Shown here in pieces: positions 8,193 to 15,552 of a stretch of DNA of 64,000 nucleotides. Position 1 is the stretch's first letter. Every line of letters begins with the position of its first letter. Location of the stretch: positions 1 to 64,000 of the forward strand of contig JAFSGE010000057.1 in assembly GCA_017434885.1 (NCBI GenBank), in the 5' to 3' direction. The DNA comes from Lachnospiraceae bacterium. Lineage in GTDB: Bacteria; Bacillota; Clostridia; Lachnospirales; Lachnospiraceae. Made by a program: the position numbers and the translations under genes. The notes under the pieces are model-generated. The model was not told the DNA's origin and searched no databases. It was given only the letters and a program-made list of their open reading frames with translations.

Positions 8193-9014
8193 TTAATATT
8201 CCTCTATATTAATCGTCTTTGCCGAAAGAATGCCGTATTTAATAATGGAGTTTGCAAATCGTTTAAATTTCTCAGATGAATCACTGACAAAAAAACGATA
8301 TTTCTCATCTCCCAGCTTCACCGGTTCCTCATTAAGCAATTCTCTCTTTTCAAGCAATTCCTTCAGTTCTCTTGCCGTTTCATATGCGGGATTTACCAAC
8401 GTCACATTCTCTCCCATGGTCCTGCCCACTGTACTTCGAATCAGCGGATAATGGGTACATCCCAAAACCAATGTATCAATGTCAATGTCAATCAGTTCCG
8501 ATAAATACCGCTTGGCAATTTCATCGGTAACCGGATCCTGCAACAATCCTTCTTCCACAAGCGGCACAAATAACGGACATGCCTTGCCGATAACACTCAC
8601 CTTAGGATTCAATTCCTTTATGTACTGTGAATAAATCCGGCTGTTAACGGTTCCTTCCGTTCCAATCACCCCGATTTTTCCGTTTTGCGTTGTTTCCGCC
8701 GCCACTTTTGCCCCCGGCTTTACCACACCTATCATGGGAATATCCGTTTCTTTTTCGATTTCGTCCAAAGCATAGGCACTTGCGGTATTGCATGCGACTA
8801 CAATTGCTTTCACATTCTGCATCTGCAAAAAACGGACAATCTGTCTCGAATATTTGGTAATGGTTTCTTTTGATTTGCTTCCGTATGGGACCCTTGCCGT
8901 ATCACCAAAATACACGATTCTCTCATTTGGAATCTGGTGCATAATCTCTTTCACCACGGTAAGTCCGCCCACGCCGGAATCAAACACCCCTATGGGTGCA
9001 TTTTTATTCAACAT
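8193..9014 (-). CDS. murI: Glutamate racemase
   Basis: 273 residues, normal length. All family motifs are visible: IGVFDSGVGGLTV (D12, S13), YFGDTARVPYG, the first catalytic cysteine in VACNTASA (C75) and the second in LGCTHYPL (C186, with H188). It converts L- to D-glutamate for peptidoglycan stem peptides in the cytoplasm. AGGATG lies before the ATG. Seven bases separate it from the small membrane protein upstream. Confidence 0.95.
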   Translation of the reverse strand: MLNKNAPIGVFDSGVGGLTVVKEIMHQIPNERIVYFGDTARVPYGSKSKETITKYSRQIVRFLQMQNVKAIVVACNTASAYALDEIEKETDIPMIGVVKPGAKVAAETTQNGKIGVIGTEGTVNSRIYSQYIKELNPKVSVIGKACPLFVPLVEEGLLQDPVTDEIAKRYLSELIDIDIDTLVLGCTHYPLIRSTVGRTMGENVTLVNPAYETARELKELLEKRELLNEEPVKLGDEKYRFFVSDSSEKFKRFANSIIKYGILSAKTINIEEY

Positions 9015-9020
9015 ATGCTA

Positions 9021-9221
9021 TCATCCTTTTTTCTTTATCTGACATACATATTCATAAAGCCGGCTTTTTATTCGGATTTCAGATATTTCTCCTCCGGATG
9101 TGCTCTCCTGTGTTTCTTCCTGCTCGCAGGTTTCCGGTGTCAAGCATAAATCGGGATATACAAATCCCCACCATCCCATAGTGCCGGCTACAATCAAAAA
9201 TGTTCCTAAAATTCTTTTCAT
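9021..9221 (-). CDS. Small hypothetical membrane-anchored protein
   Basis: 66 residues from the ATG at 9221. This start is chosen because GGAGAG sits at the right distance; the ATG six codons earlier has none. The protein starts with a hydrophobic helix (about 3-22, ILGTFLIVAGTMGWWGF) and continues as a polar tail with two Cys residues and a Glu/Gln/Ser stretch. I do not recognise it. Its ribosome site is buried in an inverted repeat (see 9223-9257), so its translation may be controlled. Confidence 0.6.
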   Translation of the reverse strand: MKRILGTFLIVAGTMGWWGFVYPDLCLTPETCEQEETQESTSGGEISEIRIKSRLYEYVCQIKKKG

Positions 9222-9222
9222 A

Positions 9223-9257
9223 AATACTCTCCGTTTCATTTATCTAAGGAGAGTATT
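9223..9257 (-). promoter_or_regulatory. mRNA hairpin covering a ribosome-binding site
   Basis: On the transcript (minus strand), AATACTCTCC (9257-9248 region) pairs perfectly over ten bases with GGAGAGTATT (9232-9223), which contains the Shine-Dalgarno sequence of the 66-residue protein and ends one base before its ATG. The loop is 15 bases. A second, smaller hairpin at 9252-9265 (AGTAT, GGCA loop, ATACT) would compete for the same bases, so two alternative folds can be drawn. Confidence 0.55.
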
Positions 9258-9291
9258 GCCATACTTTGAATCCTCTATACCTATATCATGA

Positions 9292-9969
9292 TTAACGCTT
9301 CTTTTCAAGACGTATCTGGCTGATAATGGATTTTTCCTGATTATCAATGTGGGTTCTTGCTGCCGTTGCCGCACGTTCCTTATCCTTTGCCAAAATGCCC
9401 TCATATATCTCACGGTGCTCTGCAATTAACTTCTCATGCTGGCTCTCATCCTTGATATATACAAAACGGTAACGGTACATCTGCTCCGAGAGATTATTGA
9501 CAAGTTGCTTTAATCGCTGATTTCCTGTAGCATCCACAATAATGTCATGCAGTTTTACGTCTGCCATGGCAATTACAGAAGCATCCTTGCCTTTGGTAGC
9601 CCCGGCAAATTCCTGACATGCCTTCTCCAGTTCTTCCATTCCTTCCTGCGTAATACGCTCACAGGCAAGCTCCACACTCAGCACATCCAGAGCTCTTCTT
9701 ACTTCCAGCACATCTTTCAGACTCTTTTCCGTAATCTGTGCCACTTCTGCACCACGTCTGGGAATCATAATCACCAGACCTTCCAGTTCCAGCTTACGAA
9801 TAGCTTCTCTGATAGGGGTTCTGCTGACGCCAAGTTTATTGGCAAGATGCACTTCCATCAGTCTCTCTCCGGGCTTTAACTGCCCGGTCAAAATAGCTTT
9901 TCTGAGGGTATTAAACACCACATCCCTAAGAGGCAGAAATTCATCCATATCAATTTTAAAATCATTCAT
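9292..9969 (-). CDS. GntR-family transcriptional regulator (FadR/FCD subfamily)
   Basis: 225 residues from the ATG at 9969, preceded by GGGAGGAGG; the ribosome site lies inside the end of ispE. The N-terminal winged helix-turn-helix is clear (GVSRTPIREAIRKLELEGLV). The C-terminal half is an all-helical FCD effector domain with the expected metal-ligand pattern (D..LH..I, H at about 190). The family binds small acids or sugars; the effector here is unknown. A 9-bp inverted repeat and a TGTATACA palindrome in front of ispE are plausible operators, which would make it autoregulatory through the ispE promoter. Confidence 0.9.
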   Translation of the reverse strand: MNDFKIDMDEFLPLRDVVFNTLRKAILTGQLKPGERLMEVHLANKLGVSRTPIREAIRKLELEGLVIMIPRRGAEVAQITEKSLKDVLEVRRALDVLSVELACERITQEGMEELEKACQEFAGATKGKDASVIAMADVKLHDIIVDATGNQRLKQLVNNLSEQMYRYRFVYIKDESQHEKLIAEHREIYEGILAKDKERAATAARTHIDNQEKSIISQIRLEKKR

Positions 9970-9983
9970 ATTTTGCCTCCTCC

Positions 9984-10874
9984 CTACGCCGGATTGCAAG
10001 GTGTATATTCCGGCAGTGCAAATTTTGTTACAAACAATTGCTTTGCCAACTGCTTTCCTTTTAATATTTCATAAGCAGCCTCTGCTTCCGCCTGCGTCCG
10101 ACAAATGCCGAATACTGTAGGACCGCTTCCGCTCATCAGCGCATTTTCAGCACCGTTTTCCTTCATAAGCTGCTTAATCTGTGCAATGACAGGATAATTT
10201 TTCTCTGTCACCGTCTCAAGCACATTACCTAATCTATCAGTTATCCCCGTAAGACTTCTTTCCTTAAGTGCTGCTACCATGCCGTCGATATCGGGATGAT
10301 ATTGTAAGGTATCTGCATGAAGATTCTCATATACAAATTTGGTAGAGACATCAATATCAGGCTTTGCAACTACCAAATACGCATCCGGCGGCGCAGAAAG
10401 TGCACTAAGTACTTCTCCGATTCCCTCCGAAAGCGCTGTTCCTCCCATGATGCAATAAGGAACGTCTGCACCAATCTTCACTCCCATTTTCTGCATATCG
10501 GAAAGGCTCATGTTCAAATTAAACAAACGATTCATTCCTCTGTAAACGGCTGCCGCGTCACTGCTGCCACCGGCCATTCCGGCTGCAATGGGAATGTTCT
10601 TTTCCAACGTTATTTCTACTCCGCCCGGGAGTTCGTATTCGCTCATTACCGCTTCCGCCGCCTTATAAATCAAATTATTTTTGTCGCAGGGAAGTTCTGC
10701 ATCGCCCACCATAAGGCTGATTCCTGTTTTTTCTGTCTTTTTTATGGTCAATATATCAAAAATATCTACCGTCTGCATAATCATCTTTACTTCATGATAT
10801 CCGTCCGGTCTTCTTCTGATAACATCTAATCCCAAATTAATTTTTGCATATGCCTTTTCTGTTACCTGCCCCAT
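9984..10874 (-). CDS. ispE: 4-diphosphocytidyl-2-C-methyl-D-erythritol kinase
   Basis: 296 residues from the ATG at 10874 (AGGAGG just upstream); the longer frame adds 18 residues with no ribosome site. It is a GHMP kinase: AYAKINLGLDV at the N-terminus, the ATP loop PIAAGMAGGSSDAAA, and the C-terminal MSGSGPTVFG. It phosphorylates CDP-methylerythritol in the non-mevalonate isoprenoid pathway, which supplies undecaprenol carriers for wall synthesis. The GntR gene follows, overlapping its ribosome site with the ispE 3' end, so they form one operon. Confidence 0.95.
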   Translation of the reverse strand: MGQVTEKAYAKINLGLDVIRRRPDGYHEVKMIMQTVDIFDILTIKKTEKTGISLMVGDAELPCDKNNLIYKAAEAVMSEYELPGGVEITLEKNIPIAAGMAGGSSDAAAVYRGMNRLFNLNMSLSDMQKMGVKIGADVPYCIMGGTALSEGIGEVLSALSAPPDAYLVVAKPDIDVSTKFVYENLHADTLQYHPDIDGMVAALKERSLTGITDRLGNVLETVTEKNYPVIAQIKQLMKENGAENALMSGSGPTVFGICRTQAEAEAAYEILKGKQLAKQLFVTKFALPEYTPCNPA

Positions 10875-10912
10875 AGTTTCCTCCTGCCGTAAAAGCGCAT
10901 TTATCTGTATCT

Positions 10913-10969
10913 TGTATACATTATACATGGATTGTACTTAATTTTATACAATCCACAAAGGTTTGTCAA
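10913..10969 (-). promoter_or_regulatory. ispE-gntR promoter with overlapping palindromic operators
   Basis: On the minus strand, TTGACA (10969-10964), a 17-base spacer and TAAAAT (10946-10941) form a strong sigma-A promoter. A perfect 9-bp inverted repeat, TGGATTGTA (10928-10936) and TACAATCCA (10947-10955), brackets the -10 box. The palindrome TGTATACA (10913-10920) follows near the transcript start. GTATAC-type centres are common in GntR/FCD operators, and such a regulator is encoded in this operon. Confidence 0.65.
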
Positions 10970-10976
10970 TATGCCC

Positions 10977-11003
10977 TAAAGTTTATCCAAATAATGCCGA
11001 TAA
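10977..11003 (+). promoter_or_regulatory. Sigma-28 (SigD/FliA) promoter
   Basis: TAAA (10977-10980), exactly 15 bases, then GCCGATAA (10996-11003). This is the textbook motility-sigma pattern (TAAA, 15, GCCGATAT) with one mismatch at the last base. It lies 45 bases before the ATG of the Ala-rich protein gene and is the only good copy I found in the window. Confidence 0.8.
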
Positions 11004-11048
11004 AAACTATAAGAATAATTATCTCATCAACCAAGGAGGGTGAAAATC

Positions 11049-11699
11049 ATGAGTGTAAACGGAATTACAAATGCAACATCAGCTTACAGTGCATATGCCG
11101 CTACATCCAAGGCAACTGCTTCCAAAGCAGAGACCTCTGCCGCAGAAGCAACAACTCAGAACGCAGAAACTGCTGCTGCAGAATCTACCGGTGTTGTTTA
11201 TGAACCTTCAGAAGAAGCTGCCAAAGCTACTTCCGCTAAGAAATATACACCAAATGCTGAGTTACTTGCAAAGTTAAAAGCAGATGCAGATGCCAGAACT
11301 GCACAGTTTAAGAGCCTCGTTGAACAGCTCTTAACCAAACAGGGCAAAACCTTCAACAATGCAAATGACATTTGGAGTGTTTTGGCAAGCGGTGACTTTA
11401 CCGTTGACCCTGCAACCAAAGCACAGGCACAGGCTGATATTGCCGAAGACGGTTACTGGGGTGTTAAGCAGACTTCCCAGCGTATTTTGGATTTTGCTAC
11501 CGCATTAACAGGCGGTGACCCTGACAAAATTGAAGAAATGCGCAGTGCTTTCCAGAAAGGCTTTGATCAGGCAACAGAAACATGGGGCAAAGAACTTCCC
11601 GAAATTTCAAAGCAAACCTATGATGCTGTTATGGAAGGTTTTGACAAAATGGCAGCTGATGCCGGTCTTGTTACAGACCCGACCGCAACAAACGCATAA
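11049..11699 (+). CDS. Ala-rich hypothetical protein under motility sigma factor
   Basis: 216 residues from the ATG at 11049 (AAGGAGGG upstream). Residues 1-60 are low-complexity Ala/Ser/Thr/Glu. The rest looks globular and helical, with GYWGVKQTSQRILDFATALTGGDPDKIEEM and a repeated helix FQKGFDQATETWGKELPEISKQT. There is no signal peptide, membrane helix or Cys. I do not recognise a characterised family. The sigma-28 promoter places it with flagellar or chemotaxis genes, so an accessory motility role is the best guess. It is monocistronic, ending at a strong terminator. Confidence 0.82.
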   Translation: MSVNGITNATSAYSAYAATSKATASKAETSAAEATTQNAETAAAESTGVVYEPSEEAAKATSAKKYTPNAELLAKLKADADARTAQFKSLVEQLLTKQGKTFNNANDIWSVLASGDFTVDPATKAQAQADIAEDGYWGVKQTSQRILDFATALTGGDPDKIEEMRSAFQKGFDQATETWGKELPEISKQTYDAVMEGFDKMAADAGLVTDPTATNA

Positions 11700-11712
11700 T
11701 GACTGACTCATA

Positions 11713-11750
11713 AAAGCACCCTGACTTCACCACTGAAGTCAGAGTGCTTT
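11713..11750. terminator. Strong bidirectional terminator
   Basis: A 17-bp stem (11713-11729 with 11734-11750, one mismatch) has a CCAC loop and is followed by seven T. It sits between the convergent Ala-rich gene and the SPOCS gene, and works in both directions. Confidence 0.93.
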
Positions 11751-11752
11751 TT

Positions 11753-13300
11753 TTATGACGATTTTACAATTAAAATTCTATCCCCCGCCTTTACTTCCTC
11801 GCAGGCAAGCTGATTAGTCTGCATCAGCGTTGAAACAGGAACATAATACCGCTTTCCGATATCCCACAGACTTTCCCCATCTCTCACCATATAAACGGCA
11901 ATTCCGGGCAGTTCCGACATTTTCTGTGCGTCCAGCTCCGAAGCGGTTACTTTCTCTACTATTTTCTCCTTCCATTTCCGATAAATGTTACTCGAAAAAA
12001 GCAATACACATTTCACATCAATTTCATTTCCGTTTATCACGGAAACCGTAAGCTGTTCTGCATTCACCTGCATCCGGTAAATACAATCTTTTGTAACCCC
12101 TTCTGCCTCCAAAACATATTGAAAAGGAATATTTTCTTTTAGCATGCCATATTTTTCATCTCCGGCACTTTCATAGAGTACTTGCAAATTCACCGTTCCC
12201 GTTACTTCAATACCATTTTCTGCAAGCGCAGTATCTACTATCTGTACTTTTCCGGCAGCATGAAGTACCTTGACAATCTGTACCTGCCCCTCCGGCGCAA
12301 AATGCTCGGAAAGTTTCAATTTCCCGCTGCTTTTACCAAGTAATTTCTTAAACGATGCTTCTCTCTCCTGCACGGAGATTTCTTTCACTACCCCATAGAC
12401 ATCAGAAAGAATGGATAGCTGTTCTTCCCCATAAGCATTAATATCAAGATTCAGGCACATTTCAAAGGTAATCACTCTTTCTTCACCGTCAAAATCAGGT
12501 CTGACTACTGCTTCCTTTACTTCTGCATGGTATCTGATTTCCGAAATCATTCCCTCTTCCGCTCCCGGACAGTCTATTGTACCCGAAAAAGGCAACGTTG
12601 TCTCATAATGGCAAATTTCATCCTCTCCTTCTCCCCGATATATGAAAAATGCTTTTATCTCTCCCTGAATACCAATTTTTTCAGAAAGCATTTTAAATTC
12701 TACATTCGCAGGCGTAATATCCCACCAAATCAGAGAAAAAATATTCGGAAAGCTTCCCGGCATCTCCACTTCTTCTTTTATCCTGAAAATATCCTTTTTA
12801 CAAATTGTCATCGCAGCAATATCCAGTGTCTTTTTCCGAAATTCAACAGGTTCACTGCTCACTAAATCCACAGCAGTCTCTTCATCATGAATTTCCTCGC
12901 AAAATACATTCAGCATGATAAGCGACTGCACACTGAACTTCCGGGAATTGATAAGTCCTACCGTCAAATCTTCAATATCCCATTCCACATTGACCTGGTC
13001 ACCGTTTTCGATTCCCTCCATATAAAGCAGTTCTTCAAAAGGAACTCTGCCTTCCATTCCTGCCACGTCTGCTTTTTCTTCCTCTGTGAGATACAGTATC
13101 TTAAAAACAAGACACCCTTTCACGTTCACATGGTCATCCGTCACTTTTACTTCTTCTATGACCACATTTCCTCTATCCATAATCAGCTTATATGCATCAG
13201 GTCTGGAATCGGAAATATTAATATCATCCTCCAGTGTTATCTGTGTGGACGCCTTGCACTTAAGACAGTCCATATGTATATTGCGCTTCATTAACTCCAC
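11753..13300 (-). CDS. SPOCS (DUF3794) and LysM domain spore protein
   Basis: 515 residues from GTG at 13300, chosen because GGGAGG lies seven bases upstream and because family members start with a short 'EL-KRNIHM' sequence; the open frame runs 39 codons further back into the palindrome flank. The body holds repeated beta-rich SPOCS/DUF3794 units (about 35-150, 170-290 and 320-440). A C-terminal LysM (about 468-512, VYMVRDGESLWDIGKRYYV) binds cortex or wall glycan. Such proteins in spore formers are coat/morphogenesis factors (SafA- and SpoVID-like architecture). No sigma-E or sigma-K promoter could be read with confidence. Confidence 0.88.
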   Translation of the reverse strand: MELMKRNIHMDCLKCKASTQITLEDDINISDSRPDAYKLIMDRGNVVIEEVKVTDDHVNVKGCLVFKILYLTEEEKADVAGMEGRVPFEELLYMEGIENGDQVNVEWDIEDLTVGLINSRKFSVQSLIMLNVFCEEIHDEETAVDLVSSEPVEFRKKTLDIAAMTICKKDIFRIKEEVEMPGSFPNIFSLIWWDITPANVEFKMLSEKIGIQGEIKAFFIYRGEGEDEICHYETTLPFSGTIDCPGAEEGMISEIRYHAEVKEAVVRPDFDGEERVITFEMCLNLDINAYGEEQLSILSDVYGVVKEISVQEREASFKKLLGKSSGKLKLSEHFAPEGQVQIVKVLHAAGKVQIVDTALAENGIEVTGTVNLQVLYESAGDEKYGMLKENIPFQYVLEAEGVTKDCIYRMQVNAEQLTVSVINGNEIDVKCVLLFSSNIYRKWKEKIVEKVTASELDAQKMSELPGIAVYMVRDGESLWDIGKRYYVPVSTLMQTNQLACEEVKAGDRILIVKSS

Positions 13301-13385
13301 AAAAATACCTCCCGGCGTGTACTTATTGGTAATATATGACACCGGAAGGCAGTTTATGTCTCTTTCCTTATTTACTTCAATCATA
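13301..13385 (-). other. 5' region of the SPOCS gene
   Basis: 85 bases between the GTG start and the left end of the palindrome. It must hold the promoter, unless that lies in the palindrome. A GTCATATA stretch resembles a sigma-E -35 box, but there is no matching -10. Confidence 0.35.
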
Positions 13386-13838
13386 TGCGCCGCCGGCAAC
13401 GACCGCTCCTTGCACATAAAATTTCGCTTTCAAAGCATATACAGTCTTTTGGGATTTTTTGAACCCATCCTTTTCATATGCTTATTAACTGCCCGTCGCG
13501 AAACTCTAAGCCGCAAGCAATAAGCAGTTTAAAAAGCCTTTTGAAACTTTAGTAAAAAATCTATCGACATACTTTAAAAGATGTACAGGCCATTTCAACA
13601 TGTTCGAAGCGGAGCAAGTTTTGAAATGGCCTGTTTATATCATTTTTAAAGTATGTCGATAAGATTTTTCTAAAAAGTTTCATAGGCTTTCAAACTGTTA
13701 TTGCCGCGGCTTTTCGAACAGTCACGACGGGGCAGTGCATTTATGAAAAGGATGTTTCTAAAAAATCCAACAAAAGACTGTAAAAAGCTTATGAAAGCGA
13801 AATTTTATGTGTAGGGCGCGGACATGGTCGGCGGCGCA
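13386..13838. repeat. 453-bp imperfect palindrome (giant inverted repeat)
   Basis: Two arms of about 215 bases face each other around a 22-base centre (13599-13620). The ends are TGCGCCGCCG (13386) and CGGCGGCGCA (13838). Perfect blocks include 20 bp (13413-13432 with 13792-13811), 18 bp (13562-13579 with 13644-13661) and 13 bp next to the loop (13586-13598 with 13621-13633). Between them the arms match at roughly three-quarters of positions, with small indels. It fills the gap between the pyrD stop and the SPOCS gene. There is no coding capacity of note. A MITE-like or fold-back element is the simplest reading; a clear target duplication was not found. Confidence 0.88.
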
Positions 13839-13852
13839 CATCCTCTCATCTT

Positions 13853-14755
13853 CTACTCTACGGCTCCGATAAGTTCCGTAATATCCTGCACGTTATATTT
13901 ACACATGTAGTCTTCAATACCGCGAACTACTTCCGCAGTTGTATAAGGATTCACAAAATTCATGGCTCCCACTGCCACTGCAGTAGCACCTGCCATCATA
14001 AATTCAATGGCGTCCTCCGCATTTGCAATACCTCCCATACCAATAATAGGAATCTTAACTGCATGGGATGCCTGATATACCATGCGGACAGCCACCGGCT
14101 TAATTGCAGGTCCTGACATGCCTCCTGTCTTATTTGCCAGTGCAAAGCATCTCTTATGAATATCAATTTTCATACCCGTTAATGTATTAATCAAAGAAAT
14201 TGCATCTGCACCTGCTGCCTCTGCTGCCTTTGCCATCTCTGTAATATCTGTCACATTGGGACTTAACTTCATAATCACAGGCTGTTTTGCCTTCTTTTTG
14301 ATTTCGGAAGTAATGTCATACAGACAATCTGCCTTTTGCCCGAAAGCAATAGCTCCTTCCTTGACATTTGGGCAGGAAACATTGATTTCCAGCATATCTA
14401 CCGGACAGTCACCCAGTTTTTCCACAACGGAGAGATAATCCTCTACCGTCTTTCCACAGACATTCACAATAATCTTGGTATCATACTGCTTCAGGAAAGG
14501 AATATCTCTCTCCATAAACACATCAATACCCGGATTCTGCAAACCGATTGCATTGAGCATGCCACCGTAAGTCTCTGTCACACGGGGCGTAGGATTTCCG
14601 GGCCAGGGAACATTTGCCACACCCTTTGTCACTACTGCGCCTAATTGATTCAAATCTACAAATTCGCCGTATTCCATCCCGGAACCGAATGTTCCGGAAG
14701 CCGTCATAACCGGATTTTTAAATTCCACACCGGCAATTGTCACTTTTGTATTCAT
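13853..14755 (-). CDS. pyrD: Dihydroorotate dehydrogenase B, catalytic subunit
   Basis: 300 residues, class 1B. Visible features are the N-terminal FKNPVMTASGTFG, the INVSCPNVKEG segment with the catalytic-loop Cys, KLSPNVTDI, and the FMN phosphate loop IIGMGGIANAEDAIEFMMAGA. It oxidises dihydroorotate to orotate, passing electrons to PyrK. Its start overlaps the pyrK stop by four bases (ATGA), so they are translationally coupled. Its transcript would run directly into the 453-bp palindrome, 14 bases after the stop codon. Confidence 0.96.
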   Translation of the reverse strand: MNTKVTIAGVEFKNPVMTASGTFGSGMEYGEFVDLNQLGAVVTKGVANVPWPGNPTPRVTETYGGMLNAIGLQNPGIDVFMERDIPFLKQYDTKIIVNVCGKTVEDYLSVVEKLGDCPVDMLEINVSCPNVKEGAIAFGQKADCLYDITSEIKKKAKQPVIMKLSPNVTDITEMAKAAEAAGADAISLINTLTGMKIDIHKRCFALANKTGGMSGPAIKPVAVRMVYQASHAVKIPIIGMGGIANAEDAIEFMMAGATAVAVGAMNFVNPYTTAEVVRGIEDYMCKYNVQDITELIGAVE

Positions 14756-15534
14756 ATATCTACATCCTCCGCATCAAATACCGGTCCGTCGGTACAAATT
14801 CTTGCATTATTTACATGGGAATGATGGTCCTTTTCCTTTGTCTTACACACACATCCAAGACAGGCTCCCACGCCGCATGCCATTCTCTCTTCCAAAGAAA
14901 TATATGCCTTACAGTTCTTTTCTTCGGAATATCTCTTAATCGCCCTAAGCATAGGCATAGGACCACATGCCATAATTACATCCGCCTGAATGTTCTTCTC
15001 TTCCATAGCAGTAAGCACATTTCCCTTAACCCCCACGCTGCCATCTTCCGTAACAATGACAACATCCGCATATTTATCCAAATCTTCTTTTAAGAACAAA
15101 TTTCTGTCACGATAGCCAAGAACCGCAGTTACGTTCTCCCCTGCCACACTAAGTTCCTTTGCCAGCTCCAACATAGGAGGAATACCGATTCCGCCACCCA
15201 TAAGAACTACCTTTTTGCTTTTTGCCGCATCAAGAGGAAATCCATTTCCCAAAATCCCCAGAATATCCACTTTTTTACCGGCTTTATAAGAAGAAAATTC
15301 TTCTGTTCCGCCGCCTGCTACTCTATATACAATGCGCAAACGGTTATTTTCCTTGTCCACTTCGCAAATACTGATTGGCCTTGGCAGGATTTTACTTTTA
15401 TCATGAGGGTATACTCCGATAAACTGTCCTGCTTTTGCCTCCTGCGCAAGTTCTGTAGTCAGCCACATGTCATAAATTCCCGGTGCAATTTCCTGCTGAA
15501 AGAATACCTGCGCCGTCACTTTCTGTTTTACCAT
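14752..15534 (-). CDS. pyrK: Dihydroorotate dehydrogenase B, electron-transfer subunit
   Basis: 260 residues. An FAD/NAD-binding ferredoxin-reductase fold (RPISICEVD, GGGIGIPPMLELAKEL) is followed by the C-terminal [2Fe-2S] cluster motif with Cys at ACGVGACLGCVC and a fourth in ARICTDGPVF. It passes electrons from PyrD to NAD. AGAGAG lies before the ATG. It sits 18 bases after pyrC and overlaps pyrD. Confidence 0.96.
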   Translation of the reverse strand: MVKQKVTAQVFFQQEIAPGIYDMWLTTELAQEAKAGQFIGVYPHDKSKILPRPISICEVDKENNRLRIVYRVAGGGTEEFSSYKAGKKVDILGILGNGFPLDAAKSKKVVLMGGGIGIPPMLELAKELSVAGENVTAVLGYRDRNLFLKEDLDKYADVVIVTEDGSVGVKGNVLTAMEEKNIQADVIMACGPMPMLRAIKRYSEEKNCKAYISLEERMACGVGACLGCVCKTKEKDHHSHVNNARICTDGPVFDAEDVDI

Positions 15535-15552
15535 TGTTTTTTCTCTCTTCCT

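Noticed and set aside
13301-13385. Sigma-E-like promoter before the SPOCS gene (GTCATATA)
   Set aside because: No -10 element at the right distance.
13301-13417. 39-codon N-terminal extension of the SPOCS gene, reaching into the palindrome
   Set aside because: Family members start near 'ELMKRNIHM', and the GTG there has a good ribosome site.
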